From assembly GCA_014706385.1 (NCBI GenBank), contig JACGZH010000011.1:558001-622000 (forward strand): a stretch of DNA of 64,000 nt, written 5' to 3'. Below are positions 21,157 through 33,100 of this stretch, in pieces. A program made the translations under genes and the position numbers. The notes under the pieces were generated by a model, which searched no databases, was not told the DNA's origin, and was given only the letters and a program-made list of their open reading frames with translations. Source of the DNA: Phaffia rhodozyma. Taxonomy: Eukaryota > Basidiomycota > Tremellomycetes > Cystofilobasidiales > Mrakiaceae. Each line of letters opens with the position of its first letter. Position 1 is the stretch's first letter.

Positions 21157-24100
21157 CTATGCTTGATATTCATGCGTGTCAATTGAAGACTTTGACGGTG
21201 TTTTATGAACCCGGTTCTTTTCAAACGGTTGAAGTCTAGTAGTCAGCACTACTGGTCCCCAGTGAAAGGTAGGGTTTGAACATATGTGGTGGGAAAGGAG
21301 ACGACTTACTCTTAGAACTGCCTGCTCGAGAACAATCACATAGAACATCAATTCCTCTGATCTCGTTTGAGATGGCTTTCAGAGCTTGTTCGCATGCTTT
21401 CCGATTAGACATTTGGGGTGTCGCACAAATTGCCCATGCCACTATCGTCTCGTGGATGAACACTACAAATAACAGTCGAGTCAGAACGGAGGAAGAGAGG
21501 GTGTAAATAAAACGTTTCGTGAGCAGACCAAGAAGAGAAAGAGGAAGAGAAAAACGTGCCTTCGGTTTTCGTAGGAGATGCATTACTTGTATCAAGTAAC
21601 GTCTTGCGTAATTCCCAAGCTTTGCAACCCTGAATTACCAATTAGTATCGTTTGAAGAGAAAATAGGAGGTGCAAAACTGTGAGAATGACGAGGTTGATG
21701 ACAAAACAAAAATATAACAATGGAAAACCAACCTTTTGCTGAAGCATTGACGTAAGTATCGCAGCGGGTTCTGTTCCATTGCATACAAGTCAAGACTCGT
21801 CAGTCTCAAGGAGAGTAAACCCCTAAAGTCTTCATTCTGAGACGTACGAATTGGTAAAGATTCAAACCCATGGATATATTTATCTAAGAACGGTCGGAAG
21901 ACTCCAAAGAAGAATATTTTTTGGACGGTATGATAGTCGAATTTTGCTTCAAGCATCAAGGCTCCCAATAAGGCTTCTACTACATCACTCGTGACCTGAT
22001 CCAGAACGAAACGACAGAAAAGATCTTCAGTATTGACCCCTTTCTGTGCGCGTAGTGACCGGGACTATAATGTACCTTCGGAGCTTCCTCATCCGCCCAA
22101 TAGATTCTTGGCATTCTATCTTCTACTTTTGCCTCGTGTTCTTCGCGTTGTCGTGCGGCCTGAGCTCGTGAGGCGTAATTGTGAATTTCCTTGTCGATCC
22201 GACCTGATTCCTGCAGGAGACCTTTGTACAAGCCGGATTCGACACAGAACGCGCTGATGGCATTGTTCGACACCATGTGTGACTGCATAATAGCGCAAAA
22301 ACGAAGATGAGCTCTCGATCTCTCAAAGACTATCAGTAAAGGGGAAAAAAGATGGAACTTGCCTTGAACATCACAATATACTCCGGCCGTATAAGCGGCC
22401 ATCTTTCTTTGATATGCTGCATGACCACTATAGGTTTTAAAAGAGAAGAAAAAACAAGAAAACCAAACATTTTTCGTCAATTAAAATACTGTACGAGTAA
22501 ATGAAAGCAATGATGTTTGATTCGTACTCAGATCCAGAATAGCATCACCCAAAAATTCCAACCGTTGGAAAAAGTCATGATTTGCAGATGTATGACACTA
22601 TCGCAGCCCCATCAAACGCAAAAATCAAGTCTGTTTGGATATTCTGAACTTGTCTTTGAAAGCAAGAAGAACTAAATGCATGGACTTACCAAAGCACTAC
22701 TCAGAAATCCCTGATTCTGGAATTGATAACCAAGGATATCCCTTGATACGATCTCCACAGTCTTCTGCATCATTGGGGGGACCAGCGGAGGAATCTCGGA
22801 GTACCTAGAAAAATCAGCCCATTCATGAATGGCTGGAAATGGGCCGATGTTGAGCACTTTGGCCACTCGCCATGCGACGGGAAGATCTCCAGTGATCCAA
22901 GCTGCTCCTAAGATGGCCTCAACCATATCGGCCAGTTGCTGTGTACGATTCGAAAGAGATTTTCAAACACTTAACTCGCGCCCCTAAATTCTATCGTGCA
23001 TTGAAGAAGACCCAACAAACCTTATCTCCGATATCCATCCTTCGCTGAGCTGTCAACAGCTTTGAACCATTTGTGTCAGAGGCGATCATTCCATGCGGCA
23101 CCCAGGTCTTTGCTGCGAAGATCCTTGCCTGTAGATATGGGGCTAGCCCGGAGTTGATACATTGTATGCGAAGTGCGGAGTTGGCGATAATGGCTCTACG
23201 CAGACTGTGAAGATCACCTTGTCGAGAGGTTGGGTTGGTCGCAAACCTAAAAGATGAAACATAACAGGATATCTCAGATAATTAGAGGTTGAGCTGCCAT
23301 TCAAACAAAAATCTAATGAGTTGCATACAGGTAGACGGTCGAGATAAGTTTAAGAACAGCATCCCCTTGTGGTAGTTGGATAGATACAGGAAACACATTC
23401 AGTTTTCAAATACTTTTGAGAGAAGAATCGAACTACACACCTTGAAATTCCAATATGTCAGAATCTCCATCCAAACTACAAAGCGTCGGACTGCTCAACG
23501 CCAACGTAAGGAGATTCTCATCAACCAGGTTTTGAAGAATCATTGAGTTAACTTCTTTTGTACATAGAAGCGCATCGATTCGGAAAACAACGGATGGTAG
23601 GAAAACCGCTGATTTATATGTACTGTTCACGGAAACGATAGTAGAGACAAGGCAAAAAAACGGAAACGCGAGGAGATTGGGTATAAGTGTATATGTATAT
23701 ATATAAAATCGGCAAGATTGACGTACCTCGCTCGAACCACTGATTTGTGCAAAATTCCTGGTATCATGTCTGTGGAGAAGGAAACAAGGAAGCCAAAAAT
23801 GATTGGTGGTTCATGATCAGCTTGTCATGTCTCGATAAGACACCTTTCTAAAGTCCAGAGAAGGATGTCCGAGATGAGGGACGAACGAAACACACGCGCG
23901 CGTGCGACTCAAGTTAGAACGATGATCAAGAAGAGACTTACATTTCATCTCTTCCCCTTTCTTCTCGTGCGCACCATTAGCAGAAGCCTCCATTCCTGCT
24001 TCCTCTTTATCGAGATACCTGAGGTAACCCATGACTGGTCGAATCCGGCGAACTTCCAAAAGAGGTTGTTCCAGGTTGATTGTACCGTTGAATCTACTTC

Positions 24101-25845
24101 TAGATTTTAGGTACTCGTAAAGTGAGCTGTAAGCTGCTTCTCTCTATCGAATATTTGATAAGAATGTGTGTTGACAGAATCAGCACATTTGGTTTTTGAC
24201 CTCAAGAAGACTGAACCAAGCACAGAAAATGAATACTGCATATACGAACTGGACTATCCACAAGCTTACTCATCGGTGACAGATCCGTTCTGAGTTTCAA
24301 GATCTCGTATCTCCTTCCAAATTCTGTGTTGTTGGTTGCAATTCCATCCTTTATTTGTCCCTTTAACCTGTCTATATCCTTTTCGAACGGATGGGTTGTA
24401 ACAGGCTCTGTCGTCTCTCTTACTTCGTTCCAGTCGATTTCAGGCGAGCTCGTCGGTAGGAGTACAGGAACCGCTGTGGCAGCTTTCGGTCGGATGCCAG
24501 CCCTGGACACCTTAAAAGGGCTGTCGGGAGACGAGGAAGATGAGAGTAATGTTTGAGAATCATACATGCTCTGCCGTTCCTTTTCGGTTTCGCTTTCAGT
24601 GGATTTAGCAGAGTCGTCCCATATCATTGGAGCCAGCAAATAATTTGGTTCGGCCTGACCTGCCTCAATTGTTATATTTTTGTTTGTTATCGTCCTCATC
24701 ACCTTTAATGTGTACGCTTCGAGAAGTTTCTTCTCGTCCATGCTTTTGAACTGTATGGCAGCATGAGTGATGATAGAGAGAGTGGTGAATTGTTGGGTTA
24801 TGAGTAAGTTGACGGCAGGAAGTCGAGGAAGTGCCAGTCGAGTAAGAATCAAAATCGGTCTCGGCTGCCATGTTTGGAGAGGTTCGATAGGGTCGTTCGA
24901 GTTTGAAGAGCATACTGGCACCCGTGGAAAAGATATTACCGTGGGAAAAAATTGAAGAGATTGGTCCCCATGTAAAGATGACGATGAATTGGCTGCTTCA
25001 AGACAGGCTTTCCAGAATATTGGTTCTTTGCAAAGAATGGAAGATATTCCCTCTTGGAGCGTATTCTGCAACACCTGACTCTGGATGAACTCTTGACGAA
25101 CGGACAAATCCTTTGGTGTATAATCATCCCCTACTTCCCCACACCTCCATAGTTCTCTCATCAACTTTCCACAGGCTTCCTTCTTTGCTTCGGATTTGAC
25201 CTTCCCATTCGGGTCAGATTCGGCTAACTTGTTCGGACACGGACAGTGAGGAGGCAACATGACATGAGCTATCACTACCGGTTCCTCACCTGAACCGTGT
25301 TTGGGAGCTTGAAGCGTCGTATACGAGAACGTCGGTCCAGGCGCTTTCTTCTTCGTTCCCAAAGACAGATTTGGCCGTCGACTGAGTACAACCATGTATG
25401 AAGACAGGAGAGAAGAAGCCTTGTCTAAATTCAGTGAAGGCGCTTCCGATAATGGCTTCAGGTCCTTCACAACATTCAGGCTAGGATTAGAAACAGGCGG
25501 AGGTTGTTCGACTCGAGCTCGTTTAGGATTTCTATACCCCATGTTCATATTCGACGACGCTTTTTCGTCCATCGTGGATCTCGTTGAGGGTTCTGTAGAT
25601 ATGAAAGGCCGTTTGTTGTGTTTAACAAAAGATTTGTTGGGATTTAGACCGATGCTAGGCTCAATCTTGACGGTGTGGTTATCGCTTGCGCCAATAACGT
25701 TCGGAGGACGGTTGAACCTGATGGGATGTCTTGATGTGTTCTCACGTTCTGTGAACTCTGGGGGTGGGAAGGCTTTCTGAGCCTGGTGGCGAGGATCACG
25801 TCTGTGAGGTTGAATCCTATCCTCATGGCCTATATTGTCGCTCAT
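21157..25845 (-). CDS. DCR: Dicer-like ribonuclease III lacking the helicase region
   Basis: Double-stranded RNA endonuclease of the RNAi pathway. A 1576-nt first exon (25845-24270) is followed by many short ones: 24133-23942, 23769-23727, 23622-23441, 23365-23329, 23246-23021, 22938-22690 and others down to the TAG at 21157-21159. Order of parts: ~130 disordered residues; a Dicer dimerisation domain (DUF283; LLSSYMVVLSRRP, then CPNKLAESD and AKKEACGKLMREL); a platform-like region (ILILTRLALPRLP, ending EPNYLLAPM); a connector ending LPSVVFRIDALLC; RNase IIIa with ILEFQGDAVLKL and LADMVEAILGAA; RNase IIIb with RLEFLGDAILDL and SDVVEALLGA; and a short dsRBD-like tail (HETIVAWAICATP). The Glu and Asp metal ligands of both RNase III sites are present. 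No DExD/H helicase precedes DUF283: only 662 non-coding bases separate the start from RAC. No PAZ domain is obvious. One intron uses a GC donor. Confidence 0.9.
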
Positions 25846-26507
25846 CCTCAGTAGAAAATGATCAATGGAAGTGAACTGGATCTTAAGAAGATTATAAGGA
25901 CTGATGACGATTAGGCAGTGAATCTGTCAAGGTTGAGTTACTTATGTATAAGGTAGCTTTTAATTGATTCTTGAAAAACCCAGCAATTCAATACGCTCTT
26001 CATGCATGTCGTCTTGAATATAGCAGGTATAATTATCATCTTCACTGACATACTATCTCTGCAAAGCATGATCTAGAATTGAAGTGATGCTCAATCTTGG
26101 TGAAGTCGCGGAAATAAGAAAGGCTCCGCCACCTATGTTTTTGAGATGATTGTCAGGACAAGGAGAAGGGGAAAGAGGGGGAAGTATCAAGAAAGATTAT
26201 TTTCAGCGAAGCACGATGAGCCAAGCAAAGAATATGAACCACAAATCGGGGACCAAGAAGGGGGCAGGACAAAGACAACAAAGTTAAAAGATTAAGACCA
26301 AGACGAAAGAGAGAAGGGAAAGGAGGGAGAAGAAGAAGAAGAGCACGCAAGGGTGGCAGAAAGAGAGGGAAAGGGAAAAAAAGAGAAGAAAAAAAGAAGA
26401 AAGGAGAATAGATCGAAGACTGAATGAGTGGGATGAAAAGTCGGTACAAAGGTTGTATGTCTTGGAAGAAATAAAGAAATCCTCCTCTCGCCATCGTTTT
26501 TCTCGCT
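25846..26507. other. Dicer promoter and RAC 3' flank
   Basis: 662 bases. The half next to Dicer (25846-26150) is ordinary AT-rich sequence, presumably its promoter. The half next to RAC (about 26155-26420) is almost purely A/G on the + strand, so the RAC 3' untranslated region is strongly pyrimidine-rich. No helicase-like or other coding frame is present. Confidence 0.6.
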
Positions 26508-28255
26508 TTATAAGATCACACAAGACTTCTTCTTTGACTTTCTCGAAGACTTGGTCTGAGGAGATAGACATGCGCGGATAGCCTCGTCGAACACGCCCTG
26601 TAGCAAATATCGGTAATTGAGCCAGGTAGATAAGCATTAAGATCAAACAAGAGCGCAGGAACATCTTCAGAGAGAAGGAGAAGACGAAAAAGAGAGAAGA
26701 GATTCACCTTTAATCCTTTTTGTGTCAATGCAGAGCACTCGAGATATCGGACAGCTCCGATCTCTTTCGCGCATTGGACGCCTGCAGGATAACCAATGGG
26801 TGCCATCCGTCGTTCTCTGAGCTTAGCAACTGTGCTAGGCTCTTCACGTATATCTATTCAAACAATCAAGAAAGAAAAGACCCGAAAACGAAAAATGAAA
26901 ACGTGAATTAGCATTGAGATTGGGGGAGTGTTGGTTCCGATCAGACAAAACCAATGAAAGATAAGATTAAAATACAAACCCAGTTTTGTTCCCACAAGGA
27001 TTATAGCTTTGAGAGAGAAACCATAGATAGATAAGCAAAGTGCACAGACATGTAGGATGTTTTATATGTGTAATTATCATTATCAGGACTTACGAATACC
27101 AGGCGCGTGGTGGGAAACCTCTGGATACCATTTTGTTCTGTCAAGGAAGAAACAGGGTAAAGAAACTCGGCTCAGTCTTACGAGTATTGTTGAAGGAAGC
27201 AGAACCAAATACAAATATTCACGAACCTGACGTTTTCGAAACTAGGCGGGGAAACAAGGGAGAAACAAACAAGGAAGATATCGGTCTGAGGATAGCTTAG
27301 CGGCCGTAGTCGGCTATAGGATTAAGTGATTGATAAGAAAACGAATCACAATTCAGTATCTCGTGGTCTTATCCGGCAAGGACATATGTCTGGTCATACT
27401 CGTAGTCTTCCTGTCCAGCGGTATCCCAGAGTCCCAGGTTAACTGGCTTTCCATCCACCAAGACCTGCTCAGAGGAAGAGTTTGAACAGAGAGTCAGCCC
27501 CGAGGTATGTAGGGTGCGAGGGAGTCAGGGAGACATACGTTTGCGCTGTAGTTGTCGAACACAGTAGGTATATATTCTCCCTGTTAAGCATCGGAAACAC
27601 GTCAACAGATATGGAAAGGAGAGAGAAAATGTGATTAGAATAGCGCATCGTAGAGTCTGGATGACGAAGAAAGATAGTTGAGCCTAGATCGGAGAGAAAG
27701 GTCTAACGGGAAAAGCCTATCAAGAGGGAGGTGAAAGCAAGGAATCAGAGTTTTCTCTTAATTTTCTTTAAGGAAGACCTTTTAGGAAGCATTTGTATGC
27801 GAAATGATGGACATACATTGGTGGTGTAGGAAATCAGAAGACAAGTCTGAGCACAGTCAAACACCATGCAGACGAACAGAACGAATCAGTTCAGTTCCTA
27901 ACGACGTGTATGATTGAGTAGGCTCGCCCCCTTTGTTTTGCCTTTTCTCTCTTCTCTCTACTTGTTCCGAGACAGATTATCTGAAAGTTGGAAAAGAAGA
28001 CTTACTTTGCCTACAGCTCCGTCACCGACAACGACCTGAATATATGTGGCGATAATTCATATTCAGAAGACCGAGTGTCAGATAGAGAGCTGGATAATAC
28101 GACATAAGAGATCAACTGGTGAAAGACGACTCGCTTACACCTAAGTTTCACGACACGTTTGAAGATACAGATGGTGAGATGTCGTATTTCTAGTGAATCG
28201 TAACTGGCAGATTTGGGGTAGAAACGTATTAAGGCTCACATTTAATCGATTGCAT
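26508..28255 (-). CDS. RAC1: Rac-type Rho-family GTPase, with 2-nt and 9-nt microexons
   Basis: Small GTPase that controls actin, polarity and NADPH-oxidase-type signalling at the plasma membrane. Twelve exons (minus): 28255-28240, 28140-28139, 28035-28006, 27846-27817, 27716-27708, 27580-27539, 27464-27400, 27313-27227, 27137-27094, 27006-26980, 26853-26708, 26597-26508. Total 588 nt, 195 residues. All GTPase motifs follow: [20 protein letters not shown] (P loop), [20 protein letters not shown] (switch I), [20 protein letters not shown] (switch II), TKLD, and [20 protein letters not shown]. It ends in a polybasic stretch and the CaaX box CVIL (geranylgeranylation expected). Rac rather than Cdc42 is suggested by the [18 protein letters not shown] region and the KKKS-CVIL tail. 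Exon 2 is just GT: without it the frame between exons 1 and 3 is broken; with it the invariant KCVVVGDG is restored exactly. Confidence 0.95.
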
Positions 28256-30186
28256 GTCTGGTGTCTAGGCAATCAAGGAAGAATGAGAACAAAAGGGAAA
28301 GTGATTGGGAAGATCGCTTGGGTCGAGATGTAGCACAGGACGGGTGGTGGTTGTTGTCTTCTCTTTTTTTTCTATATGTTTTTTGTTTTGTTTTCTTTTT
28401 TTTGTCAGTTGATTGTCATTTCGATGATGCTCTACAAGAAGAGAGAGACACAATATGCTGCCCTTTTATTTCCTCTCAATGGTCTCATAGTAACAAGAAG
28501 AGAAACAGAAATGGATCCAAGTAAGAGGATGAGGAGAGGAAAGGAGGGTATATGTGTTTAGAAAGAGAGTATGAAGGGTCAAAAGTACTTTGAGCAGTGA
28601 AACTGGAGAAGAGCAAAGAAGAGAAGCAAAAGGGACCATACATTCCTCACTTGCTTTGTCTCGTATTGCCCACGGCCGCTGGTTTCATCGAACGAAACTG
28701 ACTGAGGTTTAAAAAGCACGCACAGAGACCACTCTCGCAGTCCAGGATATACAAGCACGCATACACCTGGACTCAGAGTGTGAAATAGATCAAACGGATG
28801 CACCGCTTGGGGTTGGAAGGAAACAAAAAGACTGCGTGTTGAGCGCTGATTAATTCAGTGTGTATGTAGCAAGGGATAAGAGATTCCTTCAGTCCTTCTA
28901 CTTCCCTCAGTTTCTCTCGACCAGTAACATCGATCATTCCTTTCGATCTTCAAGGATAGGAGGAAAGAGTAATCCTTACCTTCCTTGAGTCAAATATCAA
29001 ACCGACTGAAGAAACGACCAAAAAAAAACACAAAAAAGATCACAGCAATACCAAACCCACACTCGTCGATCGACCATCAACTTCGTCCTTCTTTGATTCT
29101 TCAATCTCTCGACCTCTCGACTTTGCATCCCAAATACAGCAATCTTTCTTCCTTGTCTGATTCTTGATTTTCTTCCTCTGCAAATCGACGAACTATCTCA
29201 CAAGTGCGTACACTCCTATCTTTCACCATCCTTGCTGTCAACTATCCGATCTTTGCTCGAATACACATTGCCAACAAAGGTGAAGTCGGAGATGCGATGG
29301 CCGCAGTTCTGACGCTTGGACCTTCTCGACGGATACCTGTCAACCCAGTCTTTTTCTTCTCTTATTCTCCTCCTTTTCCTCTGTCTTCTATATCGAGAAG
29401 AATCATCATCTACTCTTTGACCGCTCGTAGCTCAAGGGCTCGCTCTGTTCTCAACGACCTCCACCTTGACAACCTTCTCAGCAATCGTGATCTTTCGAAA
29501 AGCCAAACGAAGTGACTGAGTTTGCTTGTTCCTTGTCATCTTCCTTTTTTTGCCGACTCTAGACTTGAACAACACTTTCAATCACTCGGTCTATTGATAT
29601 CCTGTGCAACGTACGTGCATCTGTTTGACAAACCGTTTTGTATGAGGAGATGTGTCTTGCTCAGAAGGGGCATGCCAAATTGTCAGCTTTCTCTGTGCCT
29701 GGCCAGTATGTGCCTGGGTCCGTACACATACAGTTTTTGGAAGGAGAAAGAATAGAGAAAAAAGAAGGGAGCGATTTCTTCAGCCGCATTGATAGCGGCC
29801 GGGCAGGGCTTTCATGTGGACATTTACCACCTTACTTGTTGTATGCTGCCAAGGTATACATCCCATGTGCTGACCCTGCACTCCCCCCTTTCATCATACT
29901 CTGCTCACCCTATAGGTCCCCACACACCCTTCATCTCACGACTATCCGTTCTTGAACTCAGTTGTCTTACTTCCGGCCTTACACCCTCCTGTCTATCTCC
30001 CTTTCACCTTTTGCTTTGATCTCATCCACTTGTAAGCATAATACTCTTGATCTCAAGGGATATCAGATCCGCCACTGACCTAAATGTCTCATCTTTCAAA
30101 CGTTTCGTCCACCATGATCTGATTTGTTTCTTCCGAACATATCATCATTCTTGAATTTTCTCGATTATCTTCATACAGTCCAGTTG
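28256..30186. other. Long divergent RAC/SSD1 intergenic region with probable SSD1 leader
   Basis: 1931 bases with no recognisable protein gene. Short open frames at 29204-29515 and 29638-29955 show no family features. A CT-rich stretch with TC runs around 28890-29170 looks like a fungal core promoter for SSD1. gt-rich donors such as caa|gtgcgt near 29201 and the acceptor cttcatacag ending at 30180, directly before the SSD1 ATG, suggest a spliced 5' leader. Yeast SSD1-type genes are known for long leaders; the rest is inference. Confidence 0.5.
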
Positions 30187-33100
30187 ATGATGTCTGCTGA
30201 TCAACCACGACAGGCCGCTAAACTGGCACCCACACCCCCTTCCAACATCACTGAGAGTGAGAAACCCACCAAGGCCAGTACCTCGGCCCCCGCTCGATCC
30301 AAACAGCGCACCACTTCCACCTCATCTAACCGACTGAAACCGACTAGCGGTAAACGAGAGAACATACCGCCCTCGACAATTCCGCCTCCTCCTCTTTCCG
30401 GAACAGGCAACCGATCCACAAACAACGGACGACGACATTCTAACGCCTTGTCAGGCACCGGATCTTCTTCCACTGCTGGAGCTCCATCCAATGGCCGGGT
30501 GTCTGGAAGATCGTATTCATCTTCAGCCGGCACTAAGCCTCCAGCTCCTGAGGCTCCATCCTCTGGCCACGGAAATCGTCAGCACAGGTCGTCTGTCTCT
30601 ATTCCGGCTCCCAAACTTAGTCGATCAAGCTCTAACTCGGCTTCCTCCGACCAAGGCCAGAGTGGAGACGCCATGAACTCGCTTCAGAGAATGATCACCG
30701 ATCTCAGATCAATTCCTCCGATTAACAACAGTGCACTCTCCACCGCAACCTCGCCGCCTGTCGAGGGGTCACCTGCACTCAAAGTGGCAACTTCGTCTCG
30801 AGGTGGAAATGTTATGGAAAAATCCCCGAGATCGGCTGCGGTACCCATCGTCTCCCCAGGAACATATGTTCCTTCCAAGGTCCCTAACCCTAATGCTCCT
30901 GCTTTTCAACCTTCTCGCCAAACTTTGGAGCAACTTTCGGAAGATCATGATGCATTTGCTCCTCTGCCCGTTCCTGTTTCCAACGCCAACCCTCGCACTC
31001 TCGCTGCTCAAATTCAACAGCAACAGCAACAATTTTACCAGCAACAACAGCAACAAGTTCAACAGCAGCAGCAACAGGCTCAACAACAACTCCAAGCTCA
31101 GTCTAGGTTTGCTCCTGGAAATTATATTGCCCCTCGATTTGCTGCGCTTGCGGCTGCGAACGAACCACAGGAAACTGTCAATGCCAATGGCCGGCCCGTT
31201 CTAGCTCCCACCTTTACGTTCGGAGCCAAGCCTCGACCTCAGGAGATGTCTTCCATTGGATTCGGCAGTGAAGACGACTTTCATTCCAACCCCATCTTTT
31301 CTGGGCTCGGTCAGCAAGCAGCGACGCCTAATGTTAATCCCGGCATGAGCGCGCTACTCTCCTTGGCCGCTAGCGCTCATCGGAGAACCGGTAGCGAGAT
31401 GACGCCCGCTCTCGCCGCTCAATATCAGCTTCAACAACAGATTGATGAACTCAAGCGACAACAGCGAGAGCTTCTTATGCAGTCCCAACAGCAAAGCGGC
31501 TATCAGTCCGTCCCGGTGATGCCCTTGGCCTTTGCTCAATCATCCGGCGATCTCCATCGGCACAGACGAATCCAGTCGGTTGCGCCGACTTCAACCTCTA
31601 ATACTTTTGGAGATCTCTCCGGTATCAGCCGATCTAATCAGTTCCAAAATAGTCTCAGTCAGTTCGGAGCTCAACCCGGCCAGCAACAGCAACAACAACA
31701 ACAGTCAATTCCATCTCGCCATCAGTCGCGAGCCTCGTTTGCTGGACCTATGAGCGGTGGAGGTTTTGGCCTTGGCGATTCGTCTGCATCTGGTAACCCG
31801 ATTGTGCATGCACGAAGACAATCTGCCGGCATGAGCCACAAAGCTTCCCAACCGAGTTTCTCTGGACCAGCCGACTGGGCAGAGGACACGTTCAACGCGT
31901 TTGGAAATCCCACATCTTTCGGGAATGCTGGGGCCGGTGCTGGTGGGGGGACCCACTCAAGACAGAATAGCAGAACATTGGACGGAAGCTGGAGGATCAG
32001 TGCGTGTTTCGTTTTCTCTCCCTCCTCTATATAACTTCTTTAAGACTTCTAGTTGCTTAACGGTCCTTTTGTTTACTAAACATGTGCTCCCTCTCTCAAA
32101 ACTTAGATGGAGGCGTTGGCTCTGTTCAGCAAGGTAATGCCATAAGTGGGGATCTTGCTCAAGCACAAGCCCAACTTCAGTCCATCGCTTCCTTTCGAGC
32201 TGCTGCCGGAGGTGGACATTCCAAGATGGCTTCATTTGCTTTGCCTAACATGCTTCCTAACATGTTGTATGCAAACAATACTCCTTACTTCAACATTCCT
32301 CAGCAGATGCAGGCCTTCCAAGTGAGAGCGAGATGGTCATTTATCTTCTTCGGTCTTCTGTTAGCTGACTGTGACATGGGTCTACCCTTCTTTCCTTACA
32401 ATAGCTACAAATTCAACAACAAGCTCAACAGCCACAGAGAAAGTCGCTGTTTTCTCCCTACCTGCCCGCTGCGTCCCTGCCTCCTCTTCTTGCCGCTGGC
32501 AAGCTGGTTATCGGCATTCTCCGAGTCAATAAGCGTGTTCGTTGTTTTCATTCTTATTTTACCAACTTACCTTACATATATAAAAGAGTCAAGATTTTGA
32601 ACTCGTTTCATATTCTTCTCAATAGAATCGATCTGACGCCTATATTGCTACTGAGGTTTTGGACGCCGACATTTACGTAAGCTCGTGTTTTTCATAAGAC
32701 GCACGCAGTTCGGTTCTCTTGTTTACAATATGTTTCGTCCGTTCTGCGTTTAGATCTCTGGGTCCCGAGATCGAAACCGAGCTCTTGATGGAGACACCGT
32801 TGCTGTCGAGCTTCTTGATGTGAGCTATTTTTCTGAACAACCACTGTATTCGGCTGTGTATGCTTAGCTACGTTGACTGATTGTTGTATCTCATCTCAGG
32901 TCGACGAGGTCTGGGCCTCGAAAAAAGAGAAAGAGGACAAGAAGCGAAAGAAGGAGGAGAATTCTGTCTACAATGACATACGGGGAAATTCGCAAGCGGC
33001 TCAGCGAAAGACAGAGAAGAAGAAGGACGATGTTGAGGTAGAGGTACGGTTTGCGGAGTCTAGAATCATGTATATTTCTGGATACAACCGCTAATTCTGT

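Noticed and set aside
29204..29955. Two forward open frames (103 and 105 codons) upstream of SSD1
   Set aside because: No family resemblance, low-complexity composition and poor start context. More likely part of the SSD1 leader or promoter.
30124..30186. In-frame N-terminal extension of SSD1 from the ATG at 30124
   Set aside because: The extra residues come from T-rich sequence ending in an acceptor-like catacag directly before the ATG pair at 30187/30190, so it looks like the end of a leader intron.
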